From: Ilyonectria destructans
Lineage: Eukaryota > Ascomycota > Sordariomycetes > Hypocreales > Nectriaceae
NCBI GenBank assembly: GCA_020740775.1
Contig: JAHEWK010000001.1
Span: 372,001-436,000, forward strand
Direction of reading: 5' to 3'
DNA: 64,000 nucleotides
Under the pieces are notes generated by a model, which was given only the letters and a program-made list of their open reading frames with translations, was not told the origin of the DNA and made no database searches. Shown here piece by piece: positions 10,967-21,929 of the stretch (its first letter is position 1; the number at the start of each line of letters is the position of its first letter). Made by a program: the position numbers and the translations under genes.

Positions 10967-12666
10967 ATGGAGGCAACGGGACTCGCGCCGGCCAATGTCA
11001 AAGCCAAGGCCCTATCAGCCTCGAGTTCGTCAGTGGCCCCCGCTCGAGGCGAGGCCTCTTCCGCAAGTCAGGCTACTGACTTGACCATTGCCATCAACCA
11101 TGGCAAGTTCATGACACTACACGCGAATCATGTCGTGCTCGAAGTCGAGCCGGAGGCGCGTCGGGGGGCCAACGCACTGTGCGGGATCTCCTTTAGTTCA
11201 ACCGGTACGAAGGAGAGACTTGCATGCCCGCTACGGACTATGACTGACGTTTTTGTTCGACAGGCTCAACCTCTCCCCTGACAATCCTTCTTCACAACGT
11301 CCTTTGGGCTGAGCGCAAAGACACCTGTCTCGAGATAACCTACGCGGAATCTACCGGAAATCACAGGCTTCGCCCCACCCGAGTCTCGGTGAATATATCG
11401 TCCAACGCTGATGCAACTGTCACGTCCTGGATCGAGGCCTTGCTGAACCGAGCATATGGTCGCGCGAAGAGGCAAAGGAGGGCCAAGGTTCTCGTTAACC
11501 CACACGCCGGCCCCGGCGGCGCCATGGGAAAATGGCAGAACGGTGCCGAGCCTCTTTTCCGTGCGGCGCGCATGATCTTGGATGTGGAAACGACGACACG
11601 GTCTGGCCAAGCCATCGAAATCACGCGTAACATCAATATTGACGACTTTGACACTATTGTTGCTTGCTCTGGCGACGGCCTGCCCTACGAGATCTTCAAT
11701 GGCCTTGGGGAACGGCCAGACGCCAGGAGAGCACTAGCAATGATTGCTATCTCTCAGATTCCCTGTGGATCGGCTAACGCCATGGCCTGCACGTTGTACG
11801 GAAGCCCCTACGTCTCGGAGGCTGCGCTCGGTATCATCAAGGGTATCGACACACATATCGACCTTGTTAGCCTGACGCAGGGTACAGATCGCAAACTCTG
11901 CTTCCTCAGTCTGTCTGTTGGCATGCTAGCTGAGGCAGATCTTGCCACAGAGCATTTGCGGTGGATGGGCGCCGCGAGGTTTAATATCGGTGTCCTGATG
12001 CGACTCTACAAGAAGAAGCCGTATCCCTGTGACCTCGATATCAAAGTTGAGCTTGAAGACAAGACAGCGATAAAAGCAGCATATAAACACCACATCCACA
12101 GGAATAGACCCGATCCCGTCACGGACAGCCAGAACAGGGTATCGTCGGACCTGGGCATAGGCCTTCCACCGCTAAAGTACGGTACAGTCAATGACCCTTT
12201 GCCACAAGATGGATGGCAGCGGATCAAGTTCGACAACATGGGAACGTTCTACTGCGGAAGAGTACGCCCGCCAACGAGATGCGGGAATAATGTCGTCATA
12301 TTTACTGACTCTTTGCAGATGCCCTGCATGGCCCCAGATACCGTCCTTTTCCCAGCGGCGCATGCTGATGACGGACTTATGGATCTTGTGACGATAGACA
12401 GTGATGTCCCCCTGATGACTGCCCTCAATCTCATGGATAGCATTGGCGATGAAGGCAACTTTTTCGACCACCCGCTCGTCAAGTACCGAAAGATCTCCGC
12501 CTTCAGAATCACACCCCGAGATCAGGAGGATGGCTACATCAGCATCGATGGCGAGAAGGCGCCGTTCGCTCCATTTCAAGCAGAAATACACCCCAAGTTG
12601 GGCAAAGTGTATGCGCTCGAGGGGAAATATGTTTGCAAGGGCCCAAAGGGGTGGGAGAAGGTTTGA
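10967..12666 (+). CDS. Sphingoid long-chain base kinase-like (DAGK catalytic family)
   Basis: Exons 10967-11204, 11264-12261 and 12319-12666 give about 527 residues. The first splice restores the family-typical LLHNVLWAE segment. The catalytic domain shows VLVNPHAGPGG, SGDGLPYEIFNGL and IPCGSANAMA, diagnostic of the diacylglycerol/sphingosine kinase fold and close to fungal Lcb4-type proteins. LRWMGAARF and the terminal YISIDGEKAPFAP also fit. It should phosphorylate a sphingoid base or related lipid using ATP, at membranes. The third intron, 12262-12318, is 57 nt, divisible by three and stop-free, but has a good TACTGAC branch site; removing it joins FYCGR to MPCMAPDT as in relatives, so I treat it as spliced. 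A canonical Gly is Ala in GSANAMA. Whether this is the housekeeping copy or a paralog cannot be told here. Confidence 0.8.
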
Positions 12667-12904
12667 TGGCCATGCCTTCATTTGCGACGAATCTGACTCC
12701 TTCACTTTTTTCTCCATCCATGACATCGGATAGACACAGAGCAATTTCTCTGGTCATATTTTCATCAAGACAATGAGGTAGGCCGTATGGCTGTAGCGAC
12801 GAATATGGTAATAGGCCGTATCTCTGTCTGTCATATCTCACTAGAAGCACCATTACCCTGCCGCATTATTAGTTAGTCTTGGTGCCTCTAGCGGGTTGTG
12901 TGTA

Positions 12905-13400
12905 CTACTTGCTTCTTGCGGCAATATATCTTTCATATATCGCTTGTAGAAAGTTGTACTTCAGCGGTGATTGCAATGGGTTGTCGGATAAAAGTGGCGG
13001 CTCGTGAACAGCAGACGCCCCGGCAGCAGAGTCTTGCAAAGTTGCAGCTTGAGACTCTAAAGTAACAGACAAAAGGGAACACCAAGCGATTCTAAGACAG
13101 CTGGAGAGGGCTGGACAAATGGAGCATGGGCGAGAGCGCATCAATTGGTTTTAGCAGGACATCCTAGTGTATAATGAGCAAGGGATGGGGCTACCCCTAG
13201 TGCCACAGAATCACTTCTCAGTGTAGAAGTTATAATTGGAACTAAGTCTAGTAATGCGGTTAACTGTGCGATGGATTGTAAATTTGGAGCTAATTGCATG
13301 AACAACCTGTCCAACCTCAGAGGATATACCTTTGAGATCCTAGTGTGGCCATTTGCATTGCATCTGCTACATGTACTAGACACTCTCTTCCTGACTTGTA
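12905..13400 (-). mobile_element. Decayed transposon relic, zinc-knuckle family (copy 1)
   Basis: Minus-strand fragments read through stops and shifts resemble the better-preserved copy at about 24.5-25.7 kb. Shared pieces are a zinc-knuckle-like CSRCNANGH..PLR stretch (near 13380-13300) and a downstream EAIYxxYxAARS-like stretch (near 12905-12990), in the same order. I do not recognise the element family with certainty. Confidence 0.5.
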
Positions 13401-13886
13401 CTATTTTGAATCTAGAAAGCCCTCATGTGGTGCTTGAAGCAGACTGACAGAATCTAACAATACCTTACTTCAGGACTTAGTGTGGTTCTCGTACAAGGCA
13501 TAGCCGAGATACATTTTTTTCTAAGTGCTAGTGAGGATGAAAATGTTCAATTAAATGGTTCTGGTCTTCCTCTTTAAGTTTCTTCGGGGTGTAAGGATAA
13601 GGCAGACTATATTAGGAGCCGGAGGACTGACTGCAAGAAGCTTGGAGTGAAAGCAAGAGCAACTGTCGTGGTTCTTGCACTTTGCATAAGGCTTGGCATG
13701 AAAGCCGGCCTTATATAGACCCGAATGATGGTAAGATTAATCTCCAAGCTCCTCAAAGATGCATGCGCTTGGGTAAATAGACAGATTTAGACCAATTCGG
13801 CGGAGACCAAGGTTCCAATCAAGTAGGAACTAGCGACCCTCTGGCTAACACGCTGCATGTAGCATCTGGCCGTTTGTTACACTATG

Positions 13887-14064
13887 TGTGTTAGGAGACA
13901 AGGTAGCAAGATGTTTATGAAAGAGCCAGAGCAGATGAGTGTTTATGAAAGAACTAGGGAGCTAAGTGTCTATGAAAGTGCCAAACTGAATGTACATATA
14001 CATAATAAAGCGTAGACCAATACTCTAGGAGCGACGTTGCTTCCGTAAAGTGTCAGTCCCTGCA
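13887..14064 (+). repeat. Possible solo LTR with internal 27-bp repeats
   Basis: The stretch begins TGTTAGGAG and can be read to end in CTGCA, with an AATAAA signal near 14002, as in a Copia-type LTR. Three imperfect 27-bp repeats of GTGTTTATGAAAG lie at about 13910, 13939 and 13966. No target-site duplication was seen, so this is weak. Confidence 0.25.
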
Positions 14065-14231
14065 TGAAGTAAGAAAAGAAGAGTGAGCGGGTCCAGCGTT
14101 CTAACGTCCCTTACCGCCCGTTAGTTACATGGCCTATGCCGCTATGCTTGACAAGTCTCGACGATCATTGTCAGGTGGCGACATTCCACGTTTGTGTGAT
14201 CTCCACGACAGGAAGAGAATCCACGGCTGCT

Positions 14232-15405
14232 TTACAGACCAAGGGCCTCCTCGAAGTCAGCCAGGAACTGCCACCTAGCCTTCTCCTTCCAGCCCTTGGC
14301 CATCCAGTTGTTAGCCGTCTTGGGGAAGAACTCAACGATGTCGAGGAGGGAAGAGTCATGGGCGCCGACGAGGAAGACGCGCTTGTCGCCGTCAAAGGCC
14401 TGGACCTTAGTTACAACGTCGTGGGCGAGGATGGGGTCGCGAATCAATCCGCCGGTTAGAGGGGCCGTGGCAAAAGGCGAACGAGTGGGCGAGGTGAGGT
14501 TGGCGGCCCAGTCAGGGAGATCCTCGGGGTGGGAAGAGGGATGGATCTTAGCGAATATCTTGCCCTTCAGAGGGACAGGGTAGGACTCGGGCGACTCGGT
14601 CAGCTTGATCCTAGCAGGAAGCGGGACGTTTTTGCTGGGGCGAAGCGTGGAGACGTGGTGATACTGGCAGAGTGTTAGTGAATCTTGTCAGTAGAACAAC
14701 GAGGTAGGCAAGTCTTACGTCGTCGGCGCCCATGAGAATAAACGTGTCCGGGTTGGTGGTGACTCGGGCGAGGCCATTCATATGACCGAGCTCGTGACCG
14801 GGCGCATCCAGCAGGTAGAACGAGCCGTCGCCAAAGTAATCGAAATACTGAAGACCTCCAATTCGCTTTGACTTCTTGGTGAAATGGATCTCTCTGATGC
14901 TACGGCCTTGGACCTCACGGGCCAGATAGGGAGATGACTGGTTGAGGGGGTAGCCCTGTCCGAATTCTTCCATGATTCCAGCTCCCATGACGAGTTCGGT
15001 GGTTGACGGGAATAAGGAAGCCCGTCCCATGTGGTCCCAGTGCGTGTGAGACCAGATGACGGATTCGACCGACTCGAGGGGAACAGATTCCCTGACCAGA
15101 ATGTCACTCAGGTAGTCTTCGACATGGACGGTGCCTCCGTTATCAATGACGTCCTGGACACCGGCAGCAACTGAAGGAGGCAGATCCGTCTCCCAGTTCT
15201 TGGGAGCTCCGAGGTCGAACACGATGCGCCTGTCGCCGTTGGCGATCAGGAAGGCATAGGACGCGACGTTGAAAGTCTCGAAACCCTTGATGGCCGGGCC
15301 AAGAAACGGCGCCGTGGTGATGCCCGTTGTATGGAGTGGTAGGTTGAGGATGGACACCGACACCGTTGAGGCGGAGGGCGGGATGCTGAGTGCGTTGGTA
15401 TACAT
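14232..15405 (-). CDS. Metallo-beta-lactamase-fold hydrolase
   Basis: Two exons, 15405-14719 and 14663-14232, separated by a 55-nt GTAAG..CCAG intron, encode about 372 residues. The zinc-binding signature SHTHWDHMG (HxHxDH) is intact and a second metal region reads DAPGHELGHMNG, with ILMGADD near the splice. The fold covers lactonases, thioesterases and hydrolases; fungal relatives include zinc-dependent hydrolases inside metabolite clusters. I chose the Met at 15405 (MYTNALS) because the upstream in-frame sequence is pyrimidine-rich and unlike a conserved N-terminus; a start as far up as 15696 is formally open. A role in hydrolysing a thioester or lactone next to the Baeyer-Villiger enzymes, which make esters or lactones, is tempting but unproven. 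Confidence 0.8.
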
Positions 15406-17523
15406 AATGTCCAAGTCGTTTGCGCAGCTACAGAGCGGGTTTTGCGAATACTGAGCGAAGATACAAAGAAGGGAGGAAAGAAGAGAGATAGGAAGGTTGG
15501 TGAGATGGAAGAGTGAGGTGATGGAGTTCGTTTGTTGTGGTTGGCGCAACTCACCTCTATTTATATTCGTCTGTTTGTACATACGTATCGAAGATCGAGC
15601 GGTGGTGGGTTTAATTGCGGTCCTGCTTATGAATCGCCAAGACTTTGGTGAGGCGAGGGGGTGGAGTTGATCAACGAGGCAAGGTAGGTTGTTCAAGGAA
15701 TATTAACCCAGACGATGTGGATCATCATCTACATGGGAGTCTTGGAGGATTTGAAATCCACCCGCAGTGTTTTGACTTCCGTTTAAGACACAGACCCTAA
15801 GCAAGACAGTCGTAGCCCCGTTACGAGGAGGCGGATTAGAAAGCAGTCTCAGGCGTTGTGCACAATCCCTTAGCTAGGAGTGAAGATATCCTTGCTTTGC
15901 CCTCTCCACTGCCTACCGGGGACTCCAAAGTCCGAACAGGGGCACGAGGAACAATATAGGAAGATTTGAAATCCATCGGGGCTCTTTTGACTTTGTCTCC
16001 CATGATTCTCAAGACCCTGAGTGTTGTCATTGTAGCCCTGCAGACCGCTCCTTGCATAGATGATAGATGTGGCTTATAGGTATTTAGAACAAGGAGGAAC
16101 AGAAGGCATACTACATGCACTGGCCGATGTAAAGTGAAACCACTACTCTATAGACAAAGGCAAATAAAATCCTCAGAGCCTGCGTAGAGAGGCGACGTCC
16201 TCCCAAGTAAAAGGCGGACAGCTCGCGAGAACATTGAACCTAAGGTGGCTCATGCGGGTAATGGTTGAAGCCGGCCTTGACTCTCAATTGAGGGCATTAT
16301 TCCCTTAATTAGATGAAGGAGGACCTTCTGTCCGTGACCTGACCGATACTATATTGCCATATTATGCATTGGGGAGGGAGGGGACTTGGGTGTCAGGGCC
16401 AGGCCAAGAGGGAGAAAAGACGAAGACAATGAGAAAGCGCAGAGGTGGGCACTCGCAGTTACTTAGCAAACGGGTCCTGCTCATAAATCAACAGGCACTG
16501 GAGCACTGACCGCAAGGGTAGCTAGGCTTCCCCCGCATTTATCGCTAGTGCTACGCTAAGCTGCTTGACATAGTAGGCACACAATAGGGGCTTGACTTTG
16601 CTATATGTTGATTGCTTGGCTAGATTCATACTTGAATAATCTCTTGAAATCCTTCAAAATACTTCGTAGCCGCTAGGAGAAGATTCAGACTATTGGCAAA
16701 TATCTAGGGTAGAAGTGTATTTCTTGAAGTATGCTTATTTCTAGCGTACTGTAAAAACTCTGTCAACTCAGAGCCGCGCGCAGTTAACAATCTGTCCAAT
16801 CCGTGAGCAGTATGGCAGCTCTCTGGTATCCTCCCTGTGCGTTTACCAACTATAGTAGGCTTAGTCCCACCTTAGAGTTTTTACAGGATTGCTCTGGGCA
16901 CAGTACTGCACTGCTATTTGCACAGTATACATCGTGTGCCTACACTTTTTTACTCTATATTTCAGATCTTCCCTCTGTCACACTAAATTTACAGTACGCA
17001 ACAGCCCGAAAATTTCACAACTTTGGACTCAGCCCGGCTGTTATTCCAGCAGCTGTGAGGGCCTCGGTTTTATGGCCGAGATGACTCCTCTACGGCGAAG
17101 ATGGCGGCCGTCGAAATGAGGTTCCACGTTGATGAGGAATCTTAGGTGAAGCGCAACTGACTCCCTATGAAAGGATCTCATCTATCACATCTAGAGACGG
17201 GGATCGATGATGAAAGCTCTTAATTTCTCTAGCTAGTGAAGGGTAAGGGATCAGTCAAAAATATATGACTTTGGAAGATGACAACTATCTCTAGCTAATC
17301 TGTTGAGTGTCGCGGAGATGACAGACATCTCAACGCAGGCCCGTTGGGGCTGTTGATGACAGATGAGTCAGTTGAGATTGCGTTCGTCGAGGTCGTTGAC
17401 CTCGGACCAAGTCGGTAGCGTTGACCGGGCCCAGAGGTCTAAATGTGACATGATCCCTATTCACTCTAAGTACTAGTCGGATTTGATCTCATTCTCGGCG
17501 AGGAAGCTATCAGAAAGGCCTGA
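15406..17523. other. Intergenic region with an imperfect direct repeat
   Basis: About 2.1 kb without a supported gene. Stretches at about 15748-15821 and 15963-16040 are imperfect direct copies, both starting GATTTGAAATCCA and ending near GTAGCCC. Short frames at 16.8-17.1 kb show no domain. Confidence 0.45.
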
Positions 17524-17868
17524 TCACAGATTAGCATCCCCAGAGACAATGATATTGGCTTGGTCCAACGCACGATTCCTAAGCTCGCATCCGCCAAATT
17601 GATCGCAGCACACATCCACGCCCTGGTTATTAGGGGTGCAGGTGACCGCAGTTGGCTCGCGTTTTTCAACACTGTCGTTCTGAAGGGAGCGGAGTTTGTT
17701 CTGGAGGATGCAGCCGCCGAATTGATCGCAGCAGACGTTGACGCCCTGGTTATTGGGTGTGCAGGTCAAATCGGCTGGAATTCGTCGGAAGACACCAGCA
17801 GTGGGAGCTGCAAGACCGACGGTGGCGAAGCCAGCCAGGGCAGCAAGAGAAATAAGAGAGATATGCAT
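17524..17868 (-). CDS. Small cysteine-rich secreted protein with two repeat modules
   Basis: A 114-residue single-exon protein starts at 17868 (MHISLISLAALAG). The N-terminal hydrophobic stretch ending near GLAAP looks like a signal peptide. Two near-identical modules follow, each TCTPNNQGVxVCCDQFGGC, with four Cys per module. A dibasic FRR precedes module 1, and KR in VEKREP separates the modules, suggesting Kex2-type cleavage into two small peptides. A TATAAAAG box lies on the minus strand at 17998-18005, about 130 bp upstream. I recognise no named family. It could be an effector-like secreted peptide or a processed peptide precursor; no peptide-modifying enzyme is visible next to it. A longer in-frame start at 17919 is possible but would bury the signal peptide. 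Confidence 0.75.
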   Translation of the reverse strand: MHISLISLAALAGFATVGLAAPTAGVFRRIPADLTCTPNNQGVNVCCDQFGGCILQNKLRSLQNDSVEKREPTAVTCTPNNQGVDVCCDQFGGCELRNRALDQANIIVSGDANL

Positions 17869-17997
17869 GATGATTGAAAAGAGGTAGGGAGATAATAGAT
17901 GCTTGGGCCAGCCGAGCAATGAAAGGAATCGAGGTAAGAAGTGGGGTTGAAAATAAGATAATGAAGTTATTTCGCAGAACAGGTTGACAACACAAGG

Positions 17998-18005
17998 CTT
18001 TTATA
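17998..18005 (-). promoter_or_regulatory. TATA box of the cysteine-rich secreted protein gene
   Basis: TATAAAAG on the minus strand lies about 130 bp upstream of the ATG at 17868, a normal distance for a strongly expressed fungal gene. Assigned by eye. Confidence 0.45.
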
Positions 18006-19491
18006 ATTGTTCGAGAACTCCCAAAAGCCGGTCTTTACCAAGCAAGAAAAGTAATCATCGTGAATAAGGAGTGTGTATCAAACTGACGTTTCACCACCAT
18101 TGGCTAGCGCTGGTCTCATTTGTGTTTTCAGGATGCTTCGAAATCCACACTAAGGTTATACCTCGCGCTCGAACCACGCTCCATCACGACGCTCGGCTCG
18201 CTAACCGGCGTAAAAAAATTAAGCCCTAGCCTGCCCCTGACAAGGAGGTGGCAACACAGCTCTAGAAACAGGCTCAGCTTCACTCCATGTAACAGTTTCG
18301 GCCTGTCTTCCCCGCGGCTGACCCAGCGATTGAAAGCAGTCCAGTGTGGGCCCAGAATTACAGAATCCCCCCGACGCCAAAGTAATCATATCAAACATAC
18401 GACGCGGATCGCGGGGTTATTCGTATGATTGACCGAGATAGGTCGAAGAGGATAACTGGAGACAATTTCGCATGAGTAATCAACAAAAACATGTCGGTTC
18501 AAGCTGAAAGTCAATGGGATTGTTTTGAGCCTTGATGGCACTCCTCGTGACCTCTCGGCGCTTGGCTAACCAGTCTACATCAGGAAAAGTGCTCGGCAAG
18601 GCTGCCGGAGATGACGATGCTGATGCGTAGTTAATGGGCCCAACACTCAACTCAAGGTTAGCTCCTCTTCTGTTGTCGCGTGCTTGGGACACCCCAAACA
18701 CTCCTCCAACCCGTCTTTCCCGCCCATTTGTGTCCTAGTAACTTGGTGTTGAAATCGGCCACCTTATACGAGCTGTGCTAAATGAATGTGTTACCTACTT
18801 CGGGTGCAGCTGCATTAAGAAGCCGTAGTGGTCGGAACAACCATCAAATAACAAACACCAGTCTCCCTTACCGATCGTTCAAGCCCACGAGCTTAAGCGA
18901 GTCTTTCTAGAGCCGAGCCGAGCTCTCCTTATCATGGATGTAGCTGGCGTAAACAGGGGCTATGTCAGAGGTCAAGACGGACGTTAGCGAGGGTCCGGCT
19001 CGGCCACACCTACTTACGAGCTAGTCACATACAAAAGCACCGGTCGGGCGCTAGTGTCGGCAAGATAGCCACTAATATTGGCAATTGAGGACAATAGAGA
19101 GAGGGCTGAGATTAATCTTATCATCATCGGACCCCTACCTTCGAGTCTACAGCGTAGCACCAGTGTGATCCCAGCTTCCCTCACTCTATCCACATTCAAG
19201 TCGTTACACCAGCATGCCTAAAGCAGCCGAGCTCGTTCGTGCTCTCGAACCGCCACACAATGCCAACTGGTTGATAGAGGTGACATTATATGATCAGAGC
19301 AAGCTATTCTCAAGACAGGCTTTCTATTTCGAGTCATGCCTTGACCTTGTACTTTCTCCTGAACATGTCGTCAACAGACTCAAGGTAGTATACACCGGAC
19401 ACAATTGTTGAGATATCGCCCTCGGGCGTGTAATCTTTGTTCAGGTGCGCCCTCTCACGGAGCTTGCACATCTTCATTCGGTTAGTGCACT
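18006..19491. other. Intergenic region
   Basis: About 1.5 kb. Short open frames at 18.5-18.7 and 19.0-19.4 kb show no domain or homology that I recognise. No repeats noticed. Confidence 0.5.
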
Positions 19492-20900
19492 TTAAAGATG
19501 AACAGGGATTGAATGCCTCACGGAATCATAGACCTCTGGTGGTGATGCCTGTCTGGCAGAAAGCCTCGTCTTCAAATCCAACGTCGTTGCGATATGCTCA
19601 ACACTGCCAATGACCTTTAGCGAATAGAAGCTTGATGCCAGGCCAGACCCGTAGCTGAAGACGCCGATTCTCTTGTTCATCAGCCGCTTGCCATCAATAA
19701 GGCCCAGCACACCGGCAATACCGCTATAGACGCTGGCGTTGTACATGTTGCCGCAGTTAGTCGGCACCTCAATACTGGGTCGCACACTCTCATCGAAGCG
19801 GTGTTTGCTCAATAGCATGAATGTCTTTTCGACGTTCTTATCAGTGAGAGATGCTTGGTAGTCGAGGTCACGAATTTCCCGATGTATCCCGGAGAACACT
19901 TGATGACTTGGGTTGGCGCGAAAGTCGTTGTAGTAGAGGCGTGCAAATGATTTGGCGACGAGTTTGCAGGTAGGAGCGTGAAATGCCATGTAGTCGAAAC
20001 GCTCCACAGGTGTGGTTTTGATGCCGTCGCCGTCTTCCACCTGTTTTAAAGACAGGGACTTGTTATAGGCTGTATAGCAGTGGTCCAATGCTCTCAAATA
20101 GCAGTCAACGGAATAGTGACCATCGACAATAGGATACTCACTGGTAAGGTTTGGCTTGTAGAAGTCGTAGACATGGCGCATATGTGTGCCACGAAGGCCC
20201 GGCTCGACGATTACAGGCGCATCAGGGCCAATAAGCATTGCAATTGCCCCAGCGCCTCCAGTCGGCCTTGCAGTTCCCTTGGCATAAAGCGCGATATCAG
20301 CTGCCACCACAATAGCGTCTCTTCCGTCCCAGGCAGACGACTCAACCCAGCTGACCGCATTAAACAGGGCACTCGTCCCGCCGTAGCAGGCGTTAACATT
20401 ATCGACTCCTTCGACGTCTGTGTTATCCTCGAATAACTGCATAAGAACAGTCTTCACCGATTTCGCCTTATCGAGAATGGTTTCAGTTCCTACTTCCAGG
20501 CGGCCAATGGAGTGGGGGTCGATGTTATATTTCTTGAGGAGATTCGATGTAACAGTGAGAGAAACAGAGTACACATCTTCACAGCGAAATGCAACGTCAA
20601 CGACTATCAAGTCGATTGGGGGACTGGATGTTGCGCACCTTCTCGGTCATCGCAGAAACTCATCTTTGACTGGCCCAGTCCGATGGTGTATTTGCCTGGG
20701 CTAACGCCATCGAACTTCTCCAGCTCGGATTGTTCAACAAACTTGAAGTCATTAGCCGGGTGCGACACTGGGGAGATATAGTCTGTATGCGGAAGAGATG
20801 CGGGAGTGAATACCTGACTTGGAAAGTAGATTTCCATGGCCTTAATGCCAATGTTGCATGGAGGTTGAGGCATGTTTGTCATTGCCGTAGACGAACACAA
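19492..20900 (-). CDS. Hydroxymethylglutaryl-CoA synthase
   Basis: Two exons, 20900-20639 and 20576-19492, with a 62-nt intron that restores [15 protein letters not shown], give 448 residues, close to the usual fungal length. The enzyme condenses acetyl-CoA with acetoacetyl-CoA to HMG-CoA in the mevalonate pathway. Catalytic regions are intact: Glu in LEVGTET, the nucleophilic Cys in [12 protein letters not shown] and His in FHAPTCKLV. The N-terminal [14 protein letters not shown] motif is typical. A purine-rich (minus-strand pyrimidine) tract lies just upstream at 20961-20991. Met residues at positions 1, 7 and 10 are alternative starts. Fungi usually carry one housekeeping HMG-CoA synthase; whether this is that gene or an extra copy in an accessory region cannot be decided from the window. 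Confidence 0.93.
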
Positions 20901-20960
20901 ATGCGTTCAACGACCAAAGAAAACAAGATGAGCTGTACGAACAGACATCCAGACGGAATG

Positions 20961-20991
20961 AAAGAGAAAGAAAAAAGAGAGAGAGAAAAGG
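20961..20991 (-). promoter_or_regulatory. Pyrimidine-rich tract upstream of HMG-CoA synthase
   Basis: On the minus strand this is almost pure C/T and ends about 60 bp before the start codon, like the CT-rich tracts that precede transcription starts of many expressed fungal genes. Inferred from position and composition only. Confidence 0.4.
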
Positions 20992-21929
20992 GGAACCAGA
21001 GAGCGGAGATTTAAGTAGCGGCTTGTTGAGTGATGATCTGTCTCAATTGGTTCAACTTTGAACCCGAATAGAGAGCGGGAGTCTGTAGAGAGACATGGCA
21101 GGAACTACTGCGGTGATATCAACTCCCTGTAGAGATAGCGGAGGGTGGCCCAACCAGCGAAATGAGAAAAGACGAGATGGGTGGGTAAGCAAGCTTGATA
21201 CTGGAGGTGGGGGATTGGGACTTCTTAGCAAAATGCTAACCCTAACCCACGGCTTTTTTACGCGTCGGTGAGTACATACATAGTAGGTTTGCTTATTCAT
21301 TAGTGTCGCGCGCCTATCCCCATCCCCGCTTTTGCTTCACTCCCTTGTACGAATAGTTGTAGGGCCGAGACACTGAAGTAGCGGGGCGGCACCCCCTTGC
21401 ACCCCCTCCCTTGACTAATCACTTGCCAAGTGGTTTCCTAATCCCTGTAGCGAGAGCATGAATGCATCAACCATGGCCTCAGTTCTCGCAGACTCTGGTG
21501 TTCCGGGCTAGCCCCACCCAGAACAAAGTCACACTGCCTTAACAATCACTTGCAAAGTCTCGAGTCAAGCTAACACTACATGGCGCTCTGTAGTCCCTGC
21601 CATGCAAAGGTGGTTGGAGATAAGACTTTGTCCGGGCTAAGTCCGCCTGGCTGACAAACATCGAGCTAACCAAAATCTCGGCGTGTCATTGAACTCCAAG
21701 GTCGGCGTTGAGCCACGCGCACTCGCCACGCAAGTGTCTCGGTGCGGCTCTAACGAAAGTCAAACTTCTCGCCTGATCCGGTCTATATATTTGGACGTGT
21801 TCGACTCGAAATTCGATCCAAGTCCCTCCCAACCATCACAACCAAAAGATCCAACAATCAACTCTCGCACCCAATTCTTTCATCCGCCTCGGACCCCAAA
21901 GACTCTTCGCTCAAGCAACCAAAGCCATC
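20992..21929. other. Intergenic region between divergent HMG-CoA synthase and SDR genes
   Basis: About 940 bp with no gene. A CTATATATTT stretch near 21781 lies about 150 bp before the SDR start and could be its TATA element. Nothing else assigned. Confidence 0.45.
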
